From positions 134,060,899 to 134,124,898 of the forward strand of contig OX375873.1 of assembly GCA_947359465.1 (NCBI GenBank): DNA of 64,000 nt. Direction: 5' to 3'. Position numbers and translations under genes: made by a program. This DNA comes from Metellina segmentata. Lineage: Eukaryota; Arthropoda; Arachnida; Araneae; Tetragnathidae. The notes under the pieces were generated by a model. The model was not told the origin of the DNA. It did not search any database and saw only the letters and a program-made list of their open reading frames with translations. Positions 31,893 through 42,291 of this stretch are shown one piece after another (the stretch's first letter is position 1; every line of letters begins with the position of its first letter).

Positions 31893-32095
31893 AGAATAAA
31901 ATGTACTAAAAATAAATATCAATTCTGCGCTCTCTGACGGCTAAACATTGAGCGGTGAGATATGACGATCTTGCAGAGATAGACTTTTATGTTTATGTAG
32001 AGATTTTTAGCGAATATGAATTAACGCATACTCGATAAGCACATTACCAGTTTTTAGAATAATAATTATTTTCTTCGTTATGTATTTGTAGTTTT
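31893..32095 (-). repeat. module S, copy 3 (partial, beyond the hAT)
   Basis: AGAATAAAATGTACTAAAAA, TTCTGCGCTCTCTGACGGCT, AAACATTGAGCGGTGAGATA, then GAATATGAATTAACGCATAC and ACATTACCAGTTTTTAGAAT: module S read opposite to copy 1. Confidence 0.7.
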
Positions 32096-32099
32096 ATAA

Positions 32100-32720
32100 A
32101 GGTAATTAAACAGCTGGTAGTGACAGCCGAGGGGTCGGTGCCTTGACCTTTCGTTCAACAAGCTCTGGGTTCGAATCCCGTTTTGACATGAATGTTCGTC
32201 GTGGTTTGGAATGCACTTGAAGCCACAGATCCTTGCTTATTAATTTCGTTTACATGTCCCTTCTGCGATGAAGCTCGTTTCTAAATTGAACATTCACATG
32301 AACTTTACAAGAATATCACAATACTTTCAAAGATTTTGCTATTGTATCAGTGTCACTGGTTCAACAGGCTCTAAGTTCGAATCCCGGTCGAAGATGTTGG
32401 TATTTGTACGTCCCGGTCTATTGAGCTGTCGTTTGGCAAACCAAACCAAATTCGTTAGCAATGGTCAACTAGTTTTACGCTCTTTCTTCAATTTCTTGTT
32501 AGTATACTCACAATTTTCAATGTAATAGTTACGTAAACCGAGAACTGCACAAAAAAATTGATAATATTTATGGTTGAGTGTTTACGAATTCATTTGAGCA
32601 AACGAATTCTTGTGCTCAGCTTAATTTAAGCTTTTAGCAACCCAATATGCCTTGTGTTGTACTAATTTAGTGATATCACGAACACAAAAGAAAAGAACTT
32701 AATTTTACTTCAATTTGACA
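32100..32720 (-). repeat. module P, copy 4
   Basis: Both tRNA-like heads are present (CAAGCTCTGGGTTCGAATCC near 32,158 and CAGGCTCTAAGTTCGAATCC near 32,366), then GGTCAACTAGTTTTACGC, CAAACGAATTCTTGTGCTCA and AACCCAATATGCCTTGTGTT. Its distal part (32,480-32,945 with the following sequence) is inverted relative to 33,735-34,185. Confidence 0.75.
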
Positions 32721-32949
32721 AAAAGGAATTTTTATTGCATTGATAATATCATTAAGAAGAACAAAAGTGATGTAATATGGCTTTCAAAAACTCATCGTGA
32801 AACAATAGAGAAAACAGTGCTGATCCAGTTATTAGAGTAAATTTGTTGGTTTAGTACATTTTTTCTCTTCAGTAAATCCTAAACTAAAAATTAGTTATGC
32901 GAATCAAAAATAACAGTATAATAATATTATCACTGGAAAGTGGGAATAT

Positions 32950-33015
32950 TATTAGTCTCGATCGAGTCTCGAACTCGCGATTCTGGTTGCTAATCCGCGA
33001 CTCTGCCAGCTGGGG
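32950..33015 (-). mobile_element. SINE variant fragment (tRNA-like head)
   Basis: Corresponds to the head seen at 23,190-23,240: TCGATCGAGTCTCGAACTCG, TTCTGGTTGCTAATCCGCGA, CTCTGCCAGCTGG. Only the tRNA-like part remains. Confidence 0.55.
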
Positions 33016-33029
33016 GGTTTCCGCTGAAT

Positions 33030-33530
33030 GGGATTTGCAATAAAGAAATGTTTCGTTCTGAAAGAAATTTATCATGAATATCGTATAAATTTAATGTGTC
33101 ATTCTCTCATAATGATGGTGAGTAACTAATTCAAACTAATTGTCTTATCAAATTGAGCATTCTCTATTTTCCTCGGATGCCGAAGATGCAATCCCCTTCC
33201 CTTTTCAAAGTCACTGTTGAATCACGTTCCAGGAAGTCTGAAAAGAATATATTTCTTTCTTGTCCCCATCCCTCGTACATTCAGAAACAAACATGGTTAC
33301 CAACATTTAAGATGAACGAAAGGTAGCCAAGAGGAGAGTGGTTTTCATCGCCAAGGCGCCCATTCAGAAGGGCAACAATCCCGGTGGCAACACATGTCCT
33401 CAATTCCTATCCATGCTTTCCCTATGGGAGTGCTCCCCTCCCCCCGCCTTCTCTCGAGAATCTGGCGAGCAAGGACTTGGCGTGTTGGATTCACAAAAAG
33501 CGATATATGATTCAAAACAGGGCTAACAAA
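33030..33530 (+). repeat. module Q, copy 3
   Basis: Nearly identical to copy 1 over about 480 bp, differing at scattered positions (for example CGTACATTC for CGGACATTC and CAACAATCCCGG for CAACCTTCCCGG). Followed by a diverged Q-P linker. Confidence 0.8.
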
Positions 33531-33934
33531 ATGCATGCCTCGGGATGAAAGTTCGCGACGGTCGTAAATATCGGCTATCTATCGGGCAGATCTCCCGGCC
33601 AGATTGTTTTTAAGGGGGTGAACAACGGCTCCAAATTCCCCCCCAAGACCAAAATAAGTGTCATGTTGTACAAAGTGGGTTATTTTGAAGCACACTTGAC
33701 TATGGAAAGATTGGATACTTGAGAATTGTGAACCGATGACCTTTCTGGGGGAATATTATTTTCTGTTATTTTTGATAAGCATAACTAATTTTTAGTTTAG
33801 GATTTACTGTGAAGAGGAAAAACGTTTTAAACCCTACAAATTTATTCTAATAACTGCATCAGCACTGTTTTCTCTATTGTTCCACGGTGATCTTTTGAAA
33901 GCTATATTACATCACTTTTGTTCTCCTAATGATA

Positions 33935-34185
33935 TTACCAATGTTATAAAAATTCCTTTTTGTCAAAATGAGGTAAAATTTATGTCCTTTACTTTTGTGT
34001 TCGTGATGTCACTAAATTAGTACAATACAAGGCATATTGGGTTGTTGAAAGCTTAAATTAATCTGAGCACAAGAATTCGTTTGCTCAAACGAATTCTTAA
34101 AAACACGACTATAAATAAATACTATCAATTTTTTGTGCAGTTCTCGGTATACTTAACTTACACGCTGAAAATTGTGAGTTTAGTA
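33935..34185 (+). repeat. module P, copy 5 (proximal part)
   Basis: AAAATTCCTTTTTGTCAAAA, TGTCCTTTACTTTTGTGTTC, CAAGAATTCGTTTGCTCAAA and TTTTTTGTGCAGTTCTCGGT. The match with copy 2 stops at GAGTTTAGTA, where the Ulp1-like pseudogene region begins. Confidence 0.75.
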
Positions 34186-34203
34186 TTTCCAAATCAGAAG
34201 CTT

Positions 34204-35026
34204 ACTAAGCAAATTCAGTTTTATAGAACGAGTAAAAAGCGTAAAAATACGAAAAAACCTTTAGATAAGTCAAAAAGGGTAGATCAGTATTTTAGTATTG
34301 AGGATACCGATGACATCCCGTATTTGTATGAATCTCCTTCTAAAAGATCTAAAATTAGTGTCGAATCTTTCACTTCAAATTTGTGTAAAACAACAGGAAC
34401 TCCATCACTATATAATGTAGGTCCATATGTCTTAAACTATTGTGTCTTGAAATCTCTAGATCCTTACATTAATGAAAAAGAAGAACATTTTATCAGGTCT
34501 AATTTTCCAGATTTCGTGAAAAGCTGGGTGTATGACGTAATTATTATTATTTTTTTTTTTCTAATGGCGGGCACATTTGACCGAAGTCATTGGCCACTAC
34601 AAGGCCGGAAGTGATGGCCACTTGTGAAGGAGCACCCAGTGGGAGGGCCATCATTGCCCCTAACAATTACTTCGTAATTTTGAACCATGTCCAGATGACG
34701 AAGCAACACCTGAGTTGGTATACGCTTACAAACATCCATGCCCGAACCCGGATTCGAACCGGGGACCTTCCGATCTAGAGGTTAACACCTTAACCACTAT
34801 ACCGGTTGGTCGGCATGACGTAATTATAGATGCGTATATATTTTCGTTGTGTGAACAAAACGCTTATTTTTCTTTTCTCGATTCATCTATTTCACAATTA
34901 ATTTTTTCTGAAATTGATTTTGAACCGATTTTGGCTAGGAATGTACACTGCCGCAGTTACAGGATTGGAAACTCGCTTTTTCTCTCGATTGTAAGGCGGT
35001 TTCCCGAGAAATTACACAACAGATAA
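34204..35026 (+). pseudogene. Ulp1/SENP-like cysteine protease (C48) fragment, split by a SINE
   Basis: The first part (to about 34,544) has a basic segment (KKRKNTKKPLDKSKR), an acidic stretch, then LDPYINEKEEHF and FVKSWVYDVII. After removing the SINE and one target duplication the frame runs on as VIIDAYIFSLCEQNAYFSFL and DFEPILARNVHC, then degrades to a stop at 35,026. SWVYDVIIDAY resembles the W-L-x-D-x-I-x-x-Y segment that opens Ulp1-type protease domains, and such proteases are carried by several eukaryotic transposons. The catalytic His, Asp and Cys blocks are absent, so the piece is 3' truncated. The 5' limit is uncertain; the open frame extends upstream into module P. Family call is tentative. 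Confidence 0.5.
34545..34814 (-). mobile_element. SINE family A insertion with 13-bp target duplication
   Basis: Flanked by ATGACGTAATTAT (34532-34544 and 34815-34827). Minus-strand head GCCGACCAACCGGTATAGTG and B-box GGTTCGAATCCGGGT are well preserved. The body from TAAATCTGTCG to GAGAGTGG is deleted, and the 3' end carries an unrelated GGGCCATCAC-type segment and an A-rich tail (T-run 34,551-34,560 on this strand). Long target duplication and A tail show LINE-type mobilisation. Confidence 0.9.
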
Positions 35027-35256
35027 TTACGAAATTTACATGGTACCACCATTTTTTTTCTCTTTCAGGGTAAGAAATGAAGCTACAACCACATGTCGTG
35101 TCGGGTAGTAGTTAGGCTGATTTTTTGAATAATTTCTTTTTTCTCTTTCAGGAAAGGAGTGAGGCGATATTCCAGTGTCATGTTGGGTGGTGGTGGGACC
35201 GATTCCTTAATTTCTTTTTTTTTTCTCTTTTAGGAAAGGAATGAGGCGACATGCCC

Positions 35257-35904
35257 GTGTCAAGACTCGAAATAAGTCGCGGCAACCACGTCAAATGGCG
35301 TGAGCTTAGCTTAAATTGTCGCGACGATCAACGGTTCTCACGGCAAGTTTTGCTGCGAGCATTTGAGACAGAAAATGTTTCACTATTTCTTTCCAAATAC
35401 CAGCCATTGAAAAAAAATTTAAGAAAAAAACTATGGGTTTTAATGAGGATAAGTGCGGATGGTCTTTCGCTTTCAGATTTTAAGGCTGACCGAGCAGTTC
35501 AGAAATTGTTTCGTGCATCCTTGCAGACCTTGCTTTTAGCTATGTAGATACGAAACAACTGTAATTTTCTCTAGCCTAATTTATTGACTGATGACTTCGT
35601 AAACTTGATATTAAGGAAATAAACGTGTGTATCAACAGTATATTATTTTTCTCTTTATTTCGGATGTATTTTAGGGTTTCATATGAAATTGCAGAAAGTT
35701 TACCAGAAAAGTGAACAATTTTTTCTCCTCATTGCAATTTTCATTCAATGGTTTTAAATTTTACTGAAAAATTGACAACTGCAGTTTACCGTCATTATTA
35801 AAATTTTAGGTTTTGCCATGAGCTGAATAGATTTTTCTGCCAGCTTATAAAAGGTCACAGCAATATTTGCCGCCAGCTTCAAAATCTTATTTCGAGTCCT
35901 GGCA
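35257..35904. mobile_element. 648-bp TIR element inside minisatellite copy 3
   Basis: Left end GTGTCAAGACTCGAAATAAG; right end read inward GTGCCAGGACTCGAAATAAG, 18 of 20 matching. Flanks rejoin the repeat unit. A 9-10 bp diverged duplication (GCCCGTGTCA and GCACATATCA, if those bases are outside the element) would suggest a MULE-like element, but this is uncertain. It contains an open frame of about 95 codons (RRKLWV-like basic segment, ISADGLSLSDFKADRAVQKL) that I do not recognise. Confidence 0.7.
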
Positions 35905-36051
35905 CATATCATGTCGGGTGGTGGTGGGACTGATTCCTTAAATAATTAATTTTGTTCTTCTCTTTTAGGAAAGGAATGAGGCGACATGCCCGTGTCATGT
36001 CGGGTGGTGGTGGGACTGATTCCTTCAATAATTTTTTTTTCTCCTTTAGGG

Positions 36052-36180
36052 CAATGGTAATTTTAGTTAACATCGTACTAGAGCAACACAACGGGCTATT
36101 GACGACGGTCCGGGATCAGTCCCTTAAGGGAAAGATCCGAGGACAACACCTCGTAATTTTGAACCATGGTCAAATGACGA
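36052..36180 (-). mobile_element. SINE family A, 5'-truncated, in minisatellite
   Basis: Minus-strand 3' part only (TCATTTGACCATGGTTCAAA, GGTGTTGTCCTCGGATCTTT, CCGTCGTCAATAGCCCGTTG, TAACTAAAATTACC). TTCTCCTTTAGGG occurs immediately outside both ends, a 13-bp duplication of the repeat-unit boundary. 5' truncation is typical of reverse-transcribed insertion. Confidence 0.85.
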
Positions 36181-36335
36181 TTCTCCTTTAGGGAAAGAAT
36201 GAGGCGACAGGCCTGTGTCATATCGGGCGTTGGGACTAATTACTTATAAATAGAACTTGCTCAGCAAGCAAGCCTTTATTTCGCGTGTTGGATAGCGGAG
36301 CCAAAACACATTCACACCTGACCCTCACCAAGACG

Positions 36336-36443
36336 CTTGCGAAAGGAGTGTTGGTTTTCAAAGCAAACCAAATGGGATTGCGTAGCAATAACCGGGGAAT
36401 TGATAGCGTTACCGAGGAGGAGGCGGAGCCCCCTAGTCGTTAA
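36336..36443 (+). repeat. hairpin-chain repeat, copy 2
   Basis: GAAAGGAGTGTTGGTTTTCA-AAGCAAACCAA, GGGATTGCGTAGCAATAACC and GGAGGCGGAGCCCCCTAG: same order as copy 1, with more stem mismatches. Confidence 0.7.
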
Positions 36444-37737
36444 AAATTATAAGATTTTATTGTTAATTCCTCAGAAGCTCAACAGCAAGTACATTTTTGT
36501 AATTAGGATAGAAAGTCTAAGAGGGGCCGGACAATCAAAAGGTAAGAAGGTAAGTTTTCTTTTTCTTTTTTTTTGCACAGAGGACAGGGCTCTTGGCGAT
36601 ACCTCTTAAAAAAAGACGCGTCTGGATTCTTACCCCATTGGGTGATGTGGAAAAAGAATCACCCAATTTCCTTTCTTTGCAGCTGCTAAAAACCATTCTT
36701 TGAAGTCACCACCTTCACGAACCACTGTTTAAAGACGAGTTTGAGAAGATAAATTAAAATTAATTAGTAGACATATTTCCAAAACGAAATACGACTAATA
36801 AACACGACTACATAAAATGTGGTTTTCTTGATAAAGAAAAGTCATAACAATAAAAACCAAGCTTGTTTTTCCAATAGATCCGTACAGTTCGACGTGAGCA
36901 CCTTTCGCTCAAAATCTAGTCGATATTCGACATATCTCCAAGTTCAACATCTATTAAGTTGCTGTAACTAAAACATGAGAGATTTTTTCATGTGTCGTTC
37001 TTCGCAAACCTCTCGGCCCCAGTGGCGTACTCAGACTTCTTAAATAGGGGGGGGGGGGGGGTGAAACGAGTCCGTGTGCAAAAGAAGGCCAGAATGTTGG
37101 AATCAATAAGCTTTTTCACTAGTTCTTTGAGGATTCCAAACGCTGACTTCAATGCTAACATTCATGGTATACTACAAGGGAGTACCCAGGATCTAAACTA
37201 ACTAGGGGGCAGCCCCAGGGACGAGCGGTGACCCAACTTATTACTCAAGTAGCCTGATGGACGTTATCCCCCCTTTTAAGTGACCACTGCCATCAATCAC
37301 CATTTAACGAGCTGTCAGCGTCTGACCTCCTAGAAGGTTCCCTCCTTTCGTTCGACCCTGTCAATCGGTGATATCTATCTTGCGCCAAATGATACTCCAT
37401 ACCGTACTATGAAATGAAAATGTTAATCGTAAATGCCACTCACGGCTCTATCATCAGGGGTGAAAATCTTCCGCGTTTACGCGGATTTCCGCTTTTTTTT
37501 TCTTTCGAGAATTTCCGCTTTTTTTCCCCTTTTTGAGAATTTCCGTTTTTTTCTTCCAAAAATTTCCGCTTTTTTCTTTGAATTAAATTATGTCATGGAA
37601 TTACAGCCAAAGAATAAATGTAAAAAAAAAAAAAAAAAAAAAAACAATAAGGAAAGTGTGTCCTTACTTCAGGTAGTAGATTCTTCCGACTTTTCGTAAA
37701 TTTTGAAAAAATGACCGATTTTTATCATTTTTTACAA

Positions 37738-37887
37738 AACTAGGGGGCTCCGCCCCCTGCTCGCTTACGCTCGCCAACCCCCGGGGATTGCTGCGCAATC
37801 CCATTTGGTTTGCTTCGCAAACCAACACTCCTGTCACAGATACCATTTGGTTTGCTTCGCAAACCAACATTACTTTCACAGAGTGAA
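37738..37887 (-). repeat. hairpin-chain repeat, copy 3 (four perfect stems)
   Basis: AGGGGGC-TCC-GCCCCCT (37742-37758), GGGATTGC-TGC-GCAATCCC (37784-37802), then TTGGTTTGC-TTC-GCAAACCAA twice (37805-37825, 37847-37867). All stems are perfect with 3-base loops. GCTCGC-TTAC-GCTCGC and CCCCCGGGG lie between the first two. Confidence 0.9.
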
Positions 37888-37943
37888 ACTATCTGAATAA
37901 TTCGTATTATGCTGATTTCACTTTCCGGTTCATGACGTCACAG

Positions 37944-38045
37944 CGAGGGCTTCGCTGCGTCTCGCTTACGCTCGCCGACCCCGGGGATTGCTACGCAATC
38001 CGTTTGGTTTGCTTTCTCAAACCAATACTTCTTTCGCAAGTGATT
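37944..38045 (-). repeat. hairpin-chain repeat, copy 4
   Basis: GCTTCGCTGCGTCTCGCTTACG, CCCCGGGGATTGC-TAC-GCAATCC and TTGGTTTG-CTTTCT-CAAACCAA, in the same orientation as copy 3 and about 60 bp from it. Confidence 0.8.
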
Positions 38046-39215
38046 TAACTTTTTTTTGCTTTAGCACTTAATGCACCCTAAACTAATAGCCGCATCAGTA
38101 AAAAATCTTCTGCATCTTGTTCCCTGTACAATTTTAACTAAACATTGTTAATATCCAAACTTTACGATCTGTACTTTGTCGGTAAACTGTCTTGAAAACA
38201 GAGGGAAAAAAGCGAGCCTTTTTCCTCGCCAAATAAAAAGAAATCGTTTTTATGGCAATTGTTGCTACGATAAATTTGATATCTGGCAAACCCGATAGTC
38301 AAAAGTGTAACCCACTACTGCTTTCGGAAGCAGCTATGCGAACTGAAAAATACGAAATTTGTGTCACCAACTTTTGATTGCATCGAATTTATTTATGAAC
38401 CAATTTTAAAAATAATTGTACCGTAAGAAAGAGTATATTCTGAGGTATACTGCAATATTTTTAAAATTAAAAATTAACAGTAATACTATACAGATATGAC
38501 CATTTTAGTTTTGTATCGGAAGTTACGATCTGAAAGTTCCGAAAATTGTATGACCCACTTTTATTTGCATCGATTTTATTTATTAACCAATTTGAAAAAT
38601 AATTGTACCATAAGAAAGAGTGTAATGTAATGTATTCAGTGATGTTTTCAAATTTAAAAAATAATGGCTTTTGCCGTAGACAAAACGGTTTTAACAATAA
38701 GTAGCGAAAATATCCAAAGATTCCGAATTTTGTATGACGAACTTTTGATCGCATCCAATTTAATTATTAACCGATTTCAAAAATAATAGTACCGTAAGAA
38801 AGAGTATATTCTGAGGTATACTGCTATATTTTAAAAATTAAAAACTAATAGTAATTAGATATAGATACGGCAGTTTTAAAAAAAAGTAACAAAAATGTCC
38901 CGATTTTTCCCGAATTTCAAAAAAATATTATCAAGAACCACATTTAAATTTCAAAAAAAACTCGACGAGCTGCAAAAATTTACGTTGAGAGGTACTCTTA
39001 AAAAAAAACTCACGACTAAAGACTGAAATTTTGAATGTGTTTTGCTCACTCGCGGAAGAAATTTCACTTCTTCAACTTTAACACTTAATAAAACCTAAAC
39101 TAATAGCTGCATCGGAAAAAAATCTTAATAATTATCCAGGGAATACGATGAAGAACCAAGCATGTTAATTTCATATTTTTCCGATCAGTACTTTCTCGGG
39201 AAACCGTCTAAGAAT
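38045..39215 (+). repeat. tandem array: three units of about 190 bp, bounded by a 170-bp duplication
   Basis: Units near 38,355, 38,545 and 38,735 share TTTTGATTGCATCGAATTTA, CCAATTT.AAAAATAATTGT and ACCGTAAGAAAGAGTATATT. The block 38,045-38,205 (ACTTAATGCACCCTAAACTA, ATAGCCGCATC, GTACTTTGTCGGTAAACTGT) recurs at 39,075-39,215 on the far side. Confidence 0.75.
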
Positions 39216-39245
39216 GGAGCTAAACAACAAAAATTTCAATTCTTC

Positions 39246-39268
39246 GGCGGCGGCGGCGGCGGCGGCGG
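39246..39268 (+). repeat. (GGC)n microsatellite
   Basis: An uninterrupted run of GGC triplets (23 bases) in very AT-rich DNA. In one frame it gives seven alanines inside an 83-codon open frame with no recognisable domain. Confidence 0.9.
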
Positions 39269-39852
39269 TAACTTTTTTTAATATAGAGAGAAAAAATCCT
39301 ATTTTTGCCCTTATCAGCTTTTTTTATGTTTATAGAAGACAAATAAGTCTTGCTAATTCCTTTTTGAAAAGAATCCTTTGTGAGAAGCTTATTAGTTTAA
39401 TGGTAAACCTGGAGAGCTTGGATTTTGAACTAGTTAGCGTACGTTGTTGCATATTTCGTAGGTAAAGCTACGGTTTCCTAAAAAAGCGGAGCTGTTATCT
39501 AAAGGCCGTGAAACGTCATGATGCAGCGGAAAAGGTATAAATGAAATATTTTAAGTTGATCAGCTTTTAATGTGATTTTTCTTTCAACTAGAAAATAAGA
39601 TGCTTTGTTATTTCGTCTTTCATGGCAACCTCGGTAAGCGGAAAGTTTAAATTTTCATTTTTTGAATATTCTAGAAATTACTTTCAAAATTCGTTAAAAC
39701 TTCTTTCTTTGGCGACTTTAGAAGTACGCCAAGGCGGTGGCCATCGTTTTAAACATAGACTGCAACTATTTTTAAAATGATGCTTCTTTTAGGGCAATAT
39801 TTATGATTGTTTTAATAAGTTAAATTGTTTCTTGGATAATTAGAGTTTTTAT

Positions 39853-41669
39853 CAGGGTGGCGACAGAACCGGGAAATCAGGGATTTCTCAGGGAAGAATC
39901 ATTTTCTGGAAAAATAAGGGAAAACTCAGGGAAGTTTCGTTTAACTCAGGGAAAAAGTTGGAATTTCGTTTTGCAAATGGCACCCATTTGGTACTTTTCC
40001 TTTAGCCATGCGGGCGCCACTTTGAACCAAAATCAAAATGTCTCCAATTTTGTTTTCATTCCGAAAATGAGAAGTGTATTTTTTACGTAAACATCCAGAA
40101 AAAAGAGTTGTATACATTGTATACTGTAACGGCCGGAAATCCTGTAACCTAAGTCTACATCTGTGCCACGTTCCCTAATGTCAATAATAGGAACGTATTG
40201 CCTTGCGGCTTTGAAAAATACTAACGGACGGGAAAACCTGCAAAAGTTAAACATCCGGTTCCAATTGAATCAACATTAAAAAAAAAAATTATAATTTTTT
40301 TCTAAGATTGGCGATTTTGATTTTGGTCCAAAATAGCGCCCGGCTAACGGAAAAATAGAAAATCAAACGTATAAGGTATCTATCTGGTGTAAAATTTTCC
40401 GCAGCTTTGAAATCCGTTGATATTTTCATTTTATTTTAAACAATCGCTGATTTAGAAAAAAGCACTGAATAACGCCAGTCATAACTTTAATTATTTCTTT
40501 TGCTTCACTTGAATCCGTTACTTTTCAAAATGAATGAATCTCGAATCAAACGAAGGTCATTCTCGGCGGTGAAATTCGTATTGGAAAAAATATAAAAGTT
40601 ACAATTTAAAAATTATTTATTTAAAGAAAATCATATTTTTAGGTATCGATCTAATGTGAAATTTTCCGCAGATTTCAAATCCGTTGAAATTTTTATTCTA
40701 TCTTTAACGATCGCAAAGATAGAAAAAAGCAACGAAGAACGCCAGTTCGAACCAGAACGAGCGAACTCGAATTCGTTACTCAGGAAATCAAAATGAATTA
40801 ATCTGATCTTTTTAACCACGAAGGTAGAATTCTTCACGGCGCCGGCGGCCAAATTCGTATTGGAAAAAATATAAAAGTCACAATTAAAAATTATTTATTT
40901 AAAGAAAATCATGTGTTTAGGTATCAATCTGTTGTAAAATTTTCCGCAGATTTGAAATCCGTTGACATTTTTCTTCTGTCTTTAACGATCTAGGAGATAG
41001 AAAAAAGAACTACAAAACTCCAGTTAAAACTTTATTTGTTTTGTTCGTCAGCTAAAATCGTTGCTGAGAAAATCCAACGAAAACGGAAAAAATAAATTTA
41101 GAATGTCATGTCTTTATACCGTATGCCATCCTAAGAAAAATAATAAAATATAATAATAATAAATTAATTAATTTTTAAATGTTTTAGATTAAATTTTAAA
41201 ATTCGGGCGCACTTGAAAAATTGCAAAAAATTCGGACCACATGTTTGCTAAATTTCCCTATTGTAAGTGCCATCGATTCGTCAGGACACTGCGTACAGGA
41301 CAGACAGAAAAACACTTCCGTTTATAATAGTACAGATGTACCGAGCGCTGGCGCCATTGACGGATTCAGGGGCTGATGGCTGCTTTTGCAAACATATCAA
41401 AATAGTTAAAAACGTAACATTAAATATTCTATCTATAACTTTATATTATTTGGTCTATTATGGAATACAGTAAAAATATTTTTTTCTTATCTTATTTTTA
41501 TTCATCTTTTAGTCTATAGTTTTTTAGTTCTTCAAGTGTCAAGTTTATCATAATTACCGAAGAATTGTTCTGCGAACAAAAGGAGAAACTCAGGGAATTT
41601 CATGAAAAATACTCTGGAAATCAGGGAAATCTCAGGGAACTTTTTACTTCAATTTTTGTAGCCACCCTG
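39853..41669. mobile_element. 1.8-kb TIR element, CAGGGTGGCGAC ends
   Basis: Left CAGGGTGGCGACAGAACC, right GTAGCCACCCTG, flanked by TTTTAT on both sides (39847-39852, 41670-41675). Subterminal AAATCAGGGA and CTCAGGGAA motifs occur near both ends. Same family as 9,074-9,825. The interior has a three-unit tandem array and no transposase. Confidence 0.8.
40374..40995 (+). repeat. three tandem units of about 270 bp
   Basis: Each unit opens GGTATC.ATCT.GTGTAAAAT with TTTCCGCAG.TTTGAAATCCG, then GTTGA.ATTTTT and a GAAATTCGTATTGGAAAAAA segment near its end. Unit starts are near 40,374, 40,641 and 40,920; the third is cut short. Confidence 0.8.
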
Positions 41670-41879
41670 TTTTATTTTCAAGTTTATTCAATTCAAATAG
41701 AAAATAAGAATATTTACGGAAAAATATAGAGATTTTGAAAAAAAAGTTATTTTATATTCGAAAATATGTTGTAAATTTAAACTGAACTAAGAAATATTTT
41801 TCCTACCACGTGGTTTCAGCTTCAGTCTACGTTTATAGCTGTGCCAACGACCTGCCCTTGGCGCACTTAGGCCCGGTGC

Positions 41880-42291
41880 ACACATCCGGTTTTTCTACGT
41901 GCGGCGCCGCTGCCGCAACGCAAGTGCGGTCTGAGATACATTAAATCCAATGCAGCAGTGCGTACATGCCTCCAGCGCCGCTGGGGCGACGCATGTCCAA
42001 CTTGCGTGCAATTTGTACCGCAGTTGGCGCCGTTCGGAAGTACCTTGTTTTCATAAACAAATAGATTATAAATAATAATTAATAAATGGTTGTATCCAGT
42101 AACGTCTATTTTGTTTCAAAATATACTTTTTTTTACGCCAAGTAAGCGAAATAAACACGTTTTCTTCGATAGAATATTTATCGCAAATGGCGCGAAATGA
42201 GTTGGTGTGTCATTTCACGGTTATGTGTGCATAGTTGGGCTTCGGTGCCGCAGTGGCGCCGCACGTTGAAAAACCGGATGTGTACCGGGGC
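41880..42291. mobile_element. PIF/Harbinger-like MITE
   Basis: Long inverted termini. Left begins GGCCCGGTGCACACATCCGG; right, read inward, begins GCCCCGGTACACATCCGG. The match continues through TTTTTCTACGTGCGGCGCC (one mismatch) for about 50 bp. TTA lies outside both ends, the duplication typical of PIF/Harbinger. GC-rich arms and an AT-rich non-coding centre. Confidence 0.8.

Larger units (their letters stand above)
35069..36252 (+). repeat. minisatellite, five copies of about 82 bp, with insertions
   Basis: Units start GAAAGGAATGAGGCGACATG, continue GTCATGTCGGGTGGTGGTGG and GACTGATTCCTT, and end in a pyrimidine tract plus TTTTAG. Starts are at 35,069; 35,152; 35,235; 35,969; 36,191. Copy 3 is split by a TIR element (35,257-35,904), and a SINE lies between copies 4 and 5. 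Each unit boundary looks like a 3' splice acceptor. Confidence 0.85.

Noticed and set aside
35069..36252. CRISPR-like direct repeats
   Set aside because: Units are contiguous 82-bp tandem repeats without unique spacers, in eukaryotic DNA.
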